Shown here piece after piece: positions 24,641 through 32,077 of a stretch of 32,077 nt of DNA. Both the position numbers and the translations under genes were made by a program. A model generated the notes under the pieces. That model was not told the DNA's origin and ran no database searches. It saw only the letters and a program-made list of their open reading frames with translations. Positions within the stretch are counted from its first letter, which is position 1. The number at the start of each line of letters is the position of its first letter. Origin of the DNA: Gammaproteobacteria bacterium. Lineage in GTDB: Bacteria > Pseudomonadota > Gammaproteobacteria > Ga0077536. The stretch is from positions 1-32,077 of the forward strand of contig JADLEV010000039.1 of assembly GCA_020845935.1 (NCBI GenBank), in the 5' to 3' direction.

Positions 24641-26508
24641 GCGAACTGCACCTGCTGCGGCCGTTATGGCTCGGCGCGATCCCGCTGCTCGTGTTGCTGT
24701 GGTGGTGGGGTCTGCGGCAACGGCCGCTGAGCCTTTGGCAGCGGCTGATCCCGCCGGACATGTTGCGCCATCTGCTGGTCGGCGAGCAGCGCGCGGTGCA
24801 TGGCTGGCACGGGCTGCTGTGCGGTTGGTTGCTCGCCGCGATCGCTCTGGCCGGCCCGAGCTGGCGACAGGCGGAGGTGCCGGTCACCCGCAATCGGCAG
24901 GCCGCCGTCATCGTGCTCGACCTGTCGCCATCGATGCGCGCCGCGGATCTGGAGCCGGATCGGGTGACCCGGGCGCGCTACAAGATCATCGATCTGCTGC
25001 GGCTGCGTGGCGATGGCCTGACCGCGCTGGTGGTCTATGGCGGCGATGCCCACACCGTCGTGCCGCTGACCGATGACGTGCGCACCATCGAGGCGCTGCT
25101 GCCGGCGCTCGGCCCGGAGACGATGCCGGTGCAGGGTGCGAACACCGAGGCCGCGGTCGCGCTCGCGGCGCAACTGCTGGACAGCCTGGGTCAGCAGGAC
25201 GGTCAGATCGTGCTGGTGACCGATGGCATCGCGCCGGCGGTGCGGCCGGCATTGCGCAAGCAATTGCCGGATCGGTACCGGCTGTCGGTGCTGGCGGTCG
25301 GTACCGCAGCCGGGGCGCCGATCCCCGAGTCCGGCGGTGGCTTCACGACGGATGCGGGCGGTGCGGTGGTACTGGCCGCCGTCGACCATGACGAACTGCG
25401 CCAGCTCGCGACGGAACATCGCGGCCGGTATGCGTCACTGGCGACCGACGACCGCGATGTCCGCACCATCGCGGCTGCACTCGATGTCGCCCATAGCGGC
25501 GCTGGCCAGCCGGATGATCGGCGGCACATCGATGCCCCCATCGATGGCGGCTACTGGTTGCTGGTACTGCTCGTGCCACTCGCGGCGCTCGGCTTTCGCC
25601 GTGGTTTGCTGTTCGCGTTGTTGCTGACCTGCGTGTTGCCACCGCACGCCCGCGCCGAGACCGCGGCCGAGCGCACGACCTTCCGCTGGACCGATCTGTG
25701 GCTGCGGCCGGATCAACAAGGCGCACGGGCGCTGGCCGCGGATGACCCGGCGACCGCGGCGCAGCAGTTCGAGTCGCCCGCCTGGGCCGGTTATGCCGCA
25801 TATCGCAACCGGGACTACCCCGCTGCCGCCGAACACCTGGCTGCCGCCGATGATGCGGTCTCGCACTTCAATCTTGGTAACGCGCTGGCGCAGCAAGGCA
25901 AACTCGAAGAGGCCGTCGCCGCCTACCAGGCCGCGATCGACCAGGCGCCGCGGGACGAGCAACTCATCGCCGATGCCCGCCACAACAAGGAGCTCGTGGA
26001 ACGGCGGTTGCGTGAGCGTGCGCCGCAACAATCGCAAGGAGAGGGCCGGCAGAACTCCGGCGAAGGTGCTGATGCGTCACCGTCCGATGCCTCTGGTCAA
26101 TCCGGTTCGGAATCACAGGGCACGGCGGCGGATGAGTCACGCGGGGATTCCCCGGGCGGGTCCTCCGGTGGCGCTGCCGAGCAGGCAGCCGATGCAGCCG
26201 GCGCCGCCAACGACCCTGCCCGGGATTCCGGTGATCTGGCCGACCCGGCGGCGGGTGGACCACAGGCCGAGCAGCAGGCCGCGGCGGCGGCGTCCGAGCA
26301 GGCCGCGGCTGGCGCCAGCGAAGACGACGCCGCGGCGACTGCGGCGGCGGGCAGCGAGCGTGACGCGCCGCTGACCGAATCGAGCGAGCAATGGCTGCGT
26401 GCCATTCCGGACGACCCCGCCGGTCTGTTGCGGCGCAAGTTCAGCTATGAATCCGAACTCGCGCGGCGCAATCGGCAGGACCGCCTGCAACAGGAGCAAC
26501 GGTACTGA
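24637..26508 (+). CDS. VWA and TPR domain membrane protein (BatB-BatC fusion-like)
   Basis: Protein of 623 residues that combines what are two proteins in some bacteria. Membrane segments near 10-25 and 58-73 precede a VWA domain with MIDAS DLSPSM (95-100) and LVTDGIA. Further membrane helices (about 306-340) are followed by a TPR region (about 365-450, SHFNLGNALAQQGKLEEAVAAYQ). A long low-complexity tail rich in Gly, Ser, Ala, Glu and Gln (about 465-580) ends in a conserved-looking WLRAIPDDPAGLLRRKF segment, typical of these proteins. It overlaps its neighbours on both sides, so expression is coupled. Confidence 0.92.
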   Translation: MSELHLLRPLWLGAIPLLVLLWWWGLRQRPLSLWQRLIPPDMLRHLLVGEQRAVHGWHGLLCGWLLAAIALAGPSWRQAEVPVTRNRQAAVIVLDLSPSMRAADLEPDRVTRARYKIIDLLRLRGDGLTALVVYGGDAHTVVPLTDDVRTIEALLPALGPETMPVQGANTEAAVALAAQLLDSLGQQDGQIVLVTDGIAPAVRPALRKQLPDRYRLSVLAVGTAAGAPIPESGGGFTTDAGGAVVLAAVDHDELRQLATEHRGRYASLATDDRDVRTIAAALDVAHSGAGQPDDRRHIDAPIDGGYWLLVLLVPLAALGFRRGLLFALLLTCVLPPHARAETAAERTTFRWTDLWLRPDQQGARALAADDPATAAQQFESPAWAGYAAYRNRDYPAAAEHLAAADDAVSHFNLGNALAQQGKLEEAVAAYQAAIDQAPRDEQLIADARHNKELVERRLRERAPQQSQGEGRQNSGEGADASPSDASGQSGSESQGTAADESRGDSPGGSSGGAAEQAADAAGAANDPARDSGDLADPAAGGPQAEQQAAAAASEQAAAGASEDDAAATAAAGSERDAPLTESSEQWLRAIPDDPAGLLRRKFSYESELARRNRQDRLQQEQRY

Positions 26509-28199
26509 TGTTCCGGTTTGCGACCACCTTACTGCTCTGCTGTGCCACCACGCTGGCGATGGCAGCGGAACTCGTCGCGACGGTCGATCGCAATCGCCTC
26601 GCGCAGAACGAAACCTTCGAGCTGACGCTGCGCCTCGATGACCGGGTCGACGCCGAATCGTTCGGCACGGCGCAACTCACGGGTTTGCTGCGTGACTTCG
26701 AAGTGCTCGGTCCGCCGCAGTCGCAGCAGATGTATCAAGCCGTGAACGGCGCGGTCACCCGGCAAACGGCCTGGACCGTCACGCTGCTGCCGAAGCGTAC
26801 CGGCCGGCTGACGATCCCCGCGTTCACCATCGCGGGCGCAAGCAGCGCACCGATCCCGATCGAGGTTGGCGTGGCGCCGGCCGGCGCGCTCGCGCAGACC
26901 CTGCGGGTCGAGGTCAGCGCCGATCCGGTCGCGGTCGTCGAGCAGCAGCAGGTGATGGTGACGGTTCGACTGATCGTCCCGGCCGATGTCGGGGAACTGC
27001 AAGGCGGGCGGCTCGAGATCCCCGGCGAGGAGGTACGGCCGCTGGCGGAGGACAGCCACAACCGCGTGGTCGATGGCGTCGCGCAACGGATCGCGGAATG
27101 GCGTTACGCGATCTTTCCGAACACACCGGGGCGCATCGAAATCCCGGCGCAGGTATTCACCGGCACGAAGTTGTCCGGGCGCCGCTCGCGGTTCGACCCA
27201 TTCGCCGGCGGCGGCCCGCGCGTCGTCGCGCGCAGCGAGCCGATCGTGATCGACGTGCAGCCCAAGCCGGCGGGCATCGAACCGTGGCTGCCGGCAGCCG
27301 GCGTCACGATTGCGGCGCGTTGGAGCAAGCCGGTCACCGGGATCCGGGCCGGCGAACCGGTGACGCGCACGATCGAGATCACGGCGATCGGTCAACGCGC
27401 GGCAGCGATCCCGCCACTGCCGGCACCGGTGCTGGAACTTGCCCGGCGCTATCCGGATCAACCGGCACTGGAGGATCGTCCCGAGGCGTCCGGGATCCAC
27501 GGCGTGCGGCGCGAGGCGGAAGCGATCGTGCCGTCCCGCCCCGGGCCGATGACCCTGCCGGAACAACGCATCGCCTGGTGGAACACCACGACGGGCCAGC
27601 CCGAAGTCGCGGTCTTGCCGGCGGAGACGATCGTGGTCGGTGCCTCGGCCGTGGCGGAAGCTCCGCTTGCTCCGGTCACGCCGGAATCCGCCGCAAGCCC
27701 GGTCGCTGCGGAACCGGTGCACGCCGACGCTGCCCGGTATTGGCGTTGGAGTACCGGCGCGCTCGGGGTGTGCTGCATCGCGCTGCTCGTCACGCTGCTG
27801 CGCGGGCGCCGGCCGGCGGCAATCGAGGACGGCGCGCCTCGCGCCAATGCCGCAGCGGAATCACATGCATGGGCGGAGGTGGGCCAGGCAGTGCACCGTG
27901 GCGATGCCGCGACGATCCGCGCCGCCGTGCTGCATTGGGCGCGTTGCCGCTGGCCGGGTGCAGCCGGCTACGCGCTCGACGCGCTGGCCGCACGAAGTGG
28001 TGACGAGACGCTGGCGCGCGCATTACGAGAACTTGATCGAGCGCTCTACGGCGCCTCGCCGTCCGGGTACGATGGGACGGCGTTGGTCACGGCCCTGGGC
28101 CGGCTGCGTCGCGCCGAGTCACCGCGCGGCCGTGCCGCCGCAAACGAACTGGCGGCACTCTATCCGGCGCCGGAATCAAATCAGCGAGGGGGCGCATGA
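26508..28199 (+). CDS. BatD-family protein
   Basis: Exported, membrane-anchored protein of 563 residues. It has a signal peptide (about 1-19, cut after AMA-A), then repeated beta-sandwich domains (DRNRLAQNETFELTLRLDD near the start), and a C-terminal membrane helix near 411-429. A short cytoplasmic helical tail follows. The order VWA, VWA-TPR, BatD is the standard Bat arrangement. The ATG shares one base with the preceding stop, and the stop overlaps rlmI (28196-28199). Confidence 0.9.
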   Translation: MFRFATTLLLCCATTLAMAAELVATVDRNRLAQNETFELTLRLDDRVDAESFGTAQLTGLLRDFEVLGPPQSQQMYQAVNGAVTRQTAWTVTLLPKRTGRLTIPAFTIAGASSAPIPIEVGVAPAGALAQTLRVEVSADPVAVVEQQQVMVTVRLIVPADVGELQGGRLEIPGEEVRPLAEDSHNRVVDGVAQRIAEWRYAIFPNTPGRIEIPAQVFTGTKLSGRRSRFDPFAGGGPRVVARSEPIVIDVQPKPAGIEPWLPAAGVTIAARWSKPVTGIRAGEPVTRTIEITAIGQRAAAIPPLPAPVLELARRYPDQPALEDRPEASGIHGVRREAEAIVPSRPGPMTLPEQRIAWWNTTTGQPEVAVLPAETIVVGASAVAEAPLAPVTPESAASPVAAEPVHADAARYWRWSTGALGVCCIALLVTLLRGRRPAAIEDGAPRANAAAESHAWAEVGQAVHRGDAATIRAAVLHWARCRWPGAAGYALDALAARSGDETLARALRELDRALYGASPSGYDGTALVTALGRLRRAESPRGRAAANELAALYPAPESNQRGGA

Positions 28200-29350
28200 A
28201 CGCCATCACACTCAAGGCCAATGAACATCGGCGCATCCGTGGCGGACATCACTGGGTGTTCAGCAACGAGATTGCCGAGACCGGCGCGGAGTCGGGCGCG
28301 GTCGTCGAGGTTCGCGATGCCTCCGGGCGCGTGTTCGGGCACGGTTTCTACAATGCCCAAACGTTGATTGCGGCGCGCCTGTTCTCCAGACGCTACGGCG
28401 GCGATACCACCAGTTATCTGCGCGACGCCATCCGCCGCGCCGCACGGTTGCGGGCGCGCCTGTATCCGACGCGGACCGCGTACCGGCTGGTATTCAGCGA
28501 AAGCGATTTCCTGCCGGGCCTGATCATCGATCGATACAACTCGACCTATGTCCTGCAGGTGCATTGCCTCGGCATGGAGCGGCAGCTCGGCGTCGTGATC
28601 GACTGTCTGCGCGATGAATTTGGGGCGCGCTGCGTCCTGACGCGGCATGACCCGCATTTCCGCCGGCTCGAAGGCCTCACCGAGGAGGACACGGTCTGTC
28701 TCGGTACGCCGGGCGAGGAAGTGATCGACGACGGCGCGATCCGCTTTCGCGTCGGTTTCGATGATAGCCAGAAGACCGGATTCTATTTCGACCAGGCCGG
28801 CAACCGAGCGTTAATCGAACGCTACTGCGACGGCCGCAGCGTGCTCGATGCCTATTGTCATCACGGTGGCTTCGGCTTGCATGCGGCCCATGCCGGGGCG
28901 CGCCAGGTGATCTGTGTCGATTCCTCGGCGGGAGCCCTTGCTCAGGCGGAAATCAATGCGCACGCGAATGGTCTGGCCGCGAAGATGCGGTTCATGCGCC
29001 AGGACGTGTTCGGCTTTCTCGCCGACGCACCGCTGTTCGATGTCGTGCTGATCGATCCGCCGGCCTTCGCCAAGAGTCGCAAGCAGTTGCCGGCGGCGCT
29101 CAAGGGTTACGAAAAGCTGAACCGGCTGGCATTGTCGCGGGTGGCGCCCGACGGCCTGTTGGTGACCTCGTCCTGCTCCCATCATCTCGATCGCGAGACC
29201 TTCGTTCGCGTCGTCAGCGCGGCGGCGGCCAAGGCCGGACGCGAGTTGCAGATGCTGCATTACGAGGGCGCCGCTCCGGATCATCCGGTGCTGCCGGCGA
29301 TGCCTGAAACACAATATCTCAAATGCGCGGTTTTCCTGGTGCTACAGTGA
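28196..29350 (+). CDS. rlmI: 23S rRNA m5C1962 methyltransferase RlmI-like
   Basis: SAM-dependent RNA methyltransferase of 384 residues; RlmI makes 5-methylcytosine 1962 in 23S rRNA. An N-terminal PUA domain (about 1-75, RRIRGGHHWVFSNEI) precedes a Rossmann methyltransferase domain. Motif I is VLDAYCHHGGFGLHAA (216-231), motif IV DPPAFAKS (287-294), and the catalytic Cys is probably C327 in SSCSHH. KTGFYFDQAGNR (193-204) is diagnostic for the RlmI/RlmK group. Translational overlap with batD is unusual for function but explains the absence of its own promoter. Confidence 0.92.
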   Translation: MNAITLKANEHRRIRGGHHWVFSNEIAETGAESGAVVEVRDASGRVFGHGFYNAQTLIAARLFSRRYGGDTTSYLRDAIRRAARLRARLYPTRTAYRLVFSESDFLPGLIIDRYNSTYVLQVHCLGMERQLGVVIDCLRDEFGARCVLTRHDPHFRRLEGLTEEDTVCLGTPGEEVIDDGAIRFRVGFDDSQKTGFYFDQAGNRALIERYCDGRSVLDAYCHHGGFGLHAAHAGARQVICVDSSAGALAQAEINAHANGLAAKMRFMRQDVFGFLADAPLFDVVLIDPPAFAKSRKQLPAALKGYEKLNRLALSRVAPDGLLVTSSCSHHLDRETFVRVVSAAAAKAGRELQMLHYEGAAPDHPVLPAMPETQYLKCAVFLVLQ

Positions 29351-29374
29351 CCCGCACAGAGGAGCCCGGACACG

Positions 29375-30085
29375 ATGGCCACATTCGCCGACATTCTGCG
29401 CGCTGACGCCGCCGCATTGGAGCGGATGCTCGCCAATGGCTCCGGGGCCGGTTCCGGGGATGCCGGCCGGGAGGCGAAGGCGCGGCGCATCGGCGTCAAT
29501 CAGACACGCCTGATCTGCGGCGTCGGGTTCAATCCCCACGCCCGCCAGCGCTCCGATTTCGCCCGGATGATCGGTTTCAATTCGGTCGACGCCCTGCTCA
29601 GCGAACGCAACTACCGGTTCATCCATGACCATTACGATGAACTGACGGTTGGCAACATCATCGACATCTATACGGTGGTCGGGCACATTCGGTCGCTCGC
29701 CGTGGAACTGTACGATCCGATCTTCAGCCGCTTGCAGGAGATCGAATCGGAACTCGAAGGCACGATCAATCCAATTCTGGTCAGCGGCTACAAGCTCGAG
29801 ATCCAGAGCATCCACGCCAATCGTCTGGCTTCGCCGGAACTGATCGCGCGCCGGCTCGAGCCGCAGTATTACGTGCTGCGCGACATCGGTGGCGAGTTGC
29901 CGGCGATGCTCGAAGCCGGCGTCCTGACCCAGCCACAACTGCTGCGCCACCCCGGAATCAACGTGCACGAGAAGAGTCGTCTGGTGTTCCAGGGGCTGAT
30001 CGACAAGGAACTCGTGCGTGAGTATCTCCATGAGCCGGGTACCGCGCCGGTGGACCGCGAAGTGCTGCAGCGGTTGCTGCATTGA
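29375..30085 (+). CDS. Protein of unknown function, 236 residues
   Basis: I do not recognise this family. The protein is soluble-looking, without signal peptide or membrane helices. A short variable Ala/Gly-rich N-terminus (to about 35) is followed by a well-formed body with RLICGVGFNPHARQRSDFARM, a central acidic helical stretch and a C-terminal region with RLVFQGLIDKELVREYL. Even composition, an AGGAG about 10 bases before the ATG and GC-rich codon use like its neighbours support a real gene. It starts 24 bases after rlmI and is probably co-transcribed. It converges with the transglutaminase gene. Confidence 0.75.
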   Translation: MATFADILRADAAALERMLANGSGAGSGDAGREAKARRIGVNQTRLICGVGFNPHARQRSDFARMIGFNSVDALLSERNYRFIHDHYDELTVGNIIDIYTVVGHIRSLAVELYDPIFSRLQEIESELEGTINPILVSGYKLEIQSIHANRLASPELIARRLEPQYYVLRDIGGELPAMLEAGVLTQPQLLRHPGINVHEKSRLVFQGLIDKELVREYLHEPGTAPVDREVLQRLLH

Positions 30086-30121
30086 TGGGGCATTGACGGA
30101 GCGCCGGTCGCTGCGGCCGCT

Positions 30122-32056
30122 TCACGCGTTTCTTTCCACCGGCCAATGGCGCCGTACCAGTGCACGCAATGCGTCGCGGTCGGCGCGAGCAAGGCCGGCG
30201 GGGTCGAAGCGATAGCGGTAATGCAATTCCAGCAGCCGGACTCGATCGGGCGTCTCGGGCAGGACCCGCCGCAGCCAGGCAGCCAGGGTTTCGCCGGGAA
30301 GGAATTCGATGCCGCGGCGGCGGTAGGCATCGATGAGATCGAACAACTCGGAATCCATACCCAGGGCCACTGGTGGCGGCCATGACGCAGTTGGCTTGCG
30401 CCGCGGCCGCAGCGTGCCGTGACTGAGGCGCCACAACAGGATCAGTGACAACGGCGGCAGCAGCCACAGCAGCGGTGTGCGATCGGTATCGTCGGCATCG
30501 CGACCGATGCGGGCGATGCGATAGCGCAGCCACGCATAGACGTCACTGAACCAATGCGATCCGGCGGCGGCCTGTTCGCGGTCGAGCCAGACCGATGGCG
30601 TGGTGTCGACCACGCGCCAGTTGCCACCGACCAGCACCGTGGCCCAGGCATGCCGATGGCGCGCCCGCGCGATCCAGGCCCGTTCCCACGGGCTGTATTC
30701 CTGCATCAGATAACCGACTTCATATCTTGCCGGCACCCCTGCGGCACGCGCCAGCAGCACCGTTGCGGTTGCGAAGTACTCGCAATGTCCGGCCCGGTCC
30801 CGCCGCAGGAAATCCACCAGGGTCTTGCGCCACGCCGGTCGCGACGCCCCGGGCAGGGCGTAGCGGAAATCGGCCGCGAAGAACCGTTCGATCCGGGCGA
30901 TCGCTTCCTCGGCCGGGACCGCGGCGAGGTCGAGTTGCCGTGCGATGGTCAGAATGTCATCGCGATAGCCGGCGGGGATCGCCAGGTCATATTCGGGCAA
31001 GGGTGCCGCCGGCGCTGCGCCGGTTGCCGGGTAGACGCGGTAGCGCACCGCACCCGGTGGCGCTTCGAGCAACAGGGTACCGAGCGCGGTGCGCTGGACT
31101 TCGACGATTTCCCGGCCCTCGAGGCGGGCCGGGTCGAGCGGTGTCGGGACGACGCCAAGTTCGCGCCGCATGTGCACGCTGAGGTCGAGTACCTCGGTCC
31201 CAGGGTTCGCTGCCAGCGTCCAGGAGTGGCCGCCCGGATCGACATCGATCGCTTCCGGGCGGGCGGCGCGCGCGGTCCAGACGCCGTTGCGAAACTCGTT
31301 GTAGCTGGCGTCGCGCAGATACAACGGCAGGTGTGGCAGGTGGCGAGTATGGACACGGACCTGGATGGCATCGGAGATCTTCATCCGGCCGATGCTGCCG
31401 ATGGCGGTGATGGTCTGACCCGGATCGCGATCGAACTGGCGGAACGACAGCCACCAGGATCCGGCGAGCAGTTCGAAGCGTTGCTGCGCGAATAGCAGCG
31501 CCGTGTGCGCGGACCAGGCCGCGACCGCACACAGCACCATGATGGCCATTGGCGCGAGCCGGCCCTGGCCCCTGGGCCGCATCGCAAGCAGATAGCCGCC
31601 GAGCAGGGCCAGCGCAACAACGAAGCCCCCTGGTATGGAGGCTTCGCCGAAGGTCGCCGCGAGCAGACAGCAAGCGAAATAGGGGCCCGTCCAGTCGATG
31701 GTTCCCGCGTCCCAACCGCGCTGTCGCAGGCCAAAGAACAGGGTACCGAGCGGCATGCGACCGCGATCGCCGAGCCGCTGCACCAGCAGCGGCAGGATCA
31801 GGCAATACGGCAGCCAGGCGAGGATGCGGTAGATGCCGAACACGCCGTAGCGGACGAAGCAGAAGACTGCCAGCGCCGAAAACAGCACGCTGGTGAAATC
31901 GGCGACGCGGCAGTAGCCAGCAGGCTCGATCGGGGCTTGCAGCCGCAATAGCATCGGGGCCTCGAGCAATGCGATCAGACCGACTGCGGCCGGGAGCGCG
32001 CCGATACCGTAGCCCCAGAGCAGCAGCGCCGCGGCGACCAGGAACCGTTGGGCCAT
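30122..32056 (-). CDS. tgpA: TgpA-type membrane transglutaminase-like protein (DUF3488)
   Basis: Polytopic inner-membrane protein of 644 residues with a periplasmic transglutaminase-like domain. Five or six helices fill about residues 5-190 (the DUF3488-type region). The catalytic triad is visible as C425 in RAGHCEYFATATVLLARAAGVPARY, H469 in RHRHAWATV and D484 in VVDTTPS. A further helix (about 520-536) precedes a DUF4129-like C-terminal tail. TgpA is essential in Pseudomonas aeruginosa and usually sits in a moxR-DUF58 operon; here it is convergent to that cluster. The frame remains open upstream of ATG 32056 to the window edge, so the true start may lie outside. Confidence 0.88.
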   Translation of the reverse strand: MAQRFLVAAALLLWGYGIGALPAAVGLIALLEAPMLLRLQAPIEPAGYCRVADFTSVLFSALAVFCFVRYGVFGIYRILAWLPYCLILPLLVQRLGDRGRMPLGTLFFGLRQRGWDAGTIDWTGPYFACCLLAATFGEASIPGGFVVALALLGGYLLAMRPRGQGRLAPMAIMVLCAVAAWSAHTALLFAQQRFELLAGSWWLSFRQFDRDPGQTITAIGSIGRMKISDAIQVRVHTRHLPHLPLYLRDASYNEFRNGVWTARAARPEAIDVDPGGHSWTLAANPGTEVLDLSVHMRRELGVVPTPLDPARLEGREIVEVQRTALGTLLLEAPPGAVRYRVYPATGAAPAAPLPEYDLAIPAGYRDDILTIARQLDLAAVPAEEAIARIERFFAADFRYALPGASRPAWRKTLVDFLRRDRAGHCEYFATATVLLARAAGVPARYEVGYLMQEYSPWERAWIARARHRHAWATVLVGGNWRVVDTTPSVWLDREQAAAGSHWFSDVYAWLRYRIARIGRDADDTDRTPLLWLLPPLSLILLWRLSHGTLRPRRKPTASWPPPVALGMDSELFDLIDAYRRRGIEFLPGETLAAWLRRVLPETPDRVRLLELHYRYRFDPAGLARADRDALRALVRRHWPVERNA

Positions 32057-32077
32057 CAGCGCAAAGCCCCGAGTGCG

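Overview
The window reads as chromosomal DNA of a GC-rich, respiring proteobacterium. A gammaproteobacterium is the best guess, from the cbb3 oxidase set, SrkA, RlmI, the BatD/TgpA-type cluster and the large TonB-dependent receptor; I cannot name a genus. No tRNA, rRNA, insertion sequence or CRISPR array was seen, and no gene-free stretch exceeds 300 bases.

Layout. (1) 1-4074, plus strand: the end of a cbb3 cytochrome oxidase operon, ccoN (3' part), ccoO, ccoQ, ccoP, ccoG and ccoH, with most junctions overlapping. (2) 4252-7221: a lone TonB-dependent outer-membrane receptor. (3) 7288-9686, minus strand: srkA, a cupin and a 3-hydroxyisobutyrate-dehydrogenase-type oxidoreductase, divergent from an MDR-family quinone/enoyl reductase (9969-10940). 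(4) 11033-20292: the accessory region that makes the window interesting. (5) 20396-20965: an exported PEBP/YbhB-like protein. (6) 21193-28199: a MoxR, DUF58, DUF4381, VWA, VWA-TPR, BatD operon, followed by rlmI, an unrecognised gene, and a convergent TgpA-type transglutaminase at the right edge.

Main discovery. Region 4 contains two paralogous genes, each interrupted by one in-frame TGA at the same aligned position. Read as selenocysteine (U), the TGAs give U-G-S-C in the minus-strand gene (11647-13476) and U-S-T-C in the plus-strand gene (17500-19134). The reading frame stays open and alignable across both TGAs: in each protein a Leu-Glu-x-x-Gly-Val-Pro stretch lies 14-20 residues after U. 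Each TGA is followed at bacterial SECIS distance by a hairpin with a GGU-containing apical loop. One of these hairpins reproduces the bulged U and the G23-U24 loop position of the E. coli fdhF SECIS. I therefore call both genes selenoproteins of the UGSC family. One copy has a Sec signal peptide (exported) and the other does not (cytoplasmic).

Neighbours. The cytoplasmic copy overlaps by ATGA with a thioredoxin-reductase-like flavoprotein that keeps its CxxC but has lost the usual FAD-site Asp and the HRR NADPH motif. An SDR lies upstream of that flavoprotein, and a thiamine-diphosphate E1 alpha/beta pair diverges from the SDR. The exported copy lies downstream of the E1 pair on the same strand and is followed by a small exported protein. 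A LysR regulator with a 15-bp inverted repeat in its promoter region closes the cluster. The window thus suggests an undescribed selenium-dependent thiol/redox system. Its substrate cannot be read from the sequence, and the Sec machinery (selA, selB, selC, selD) must be encoded elsewhere.
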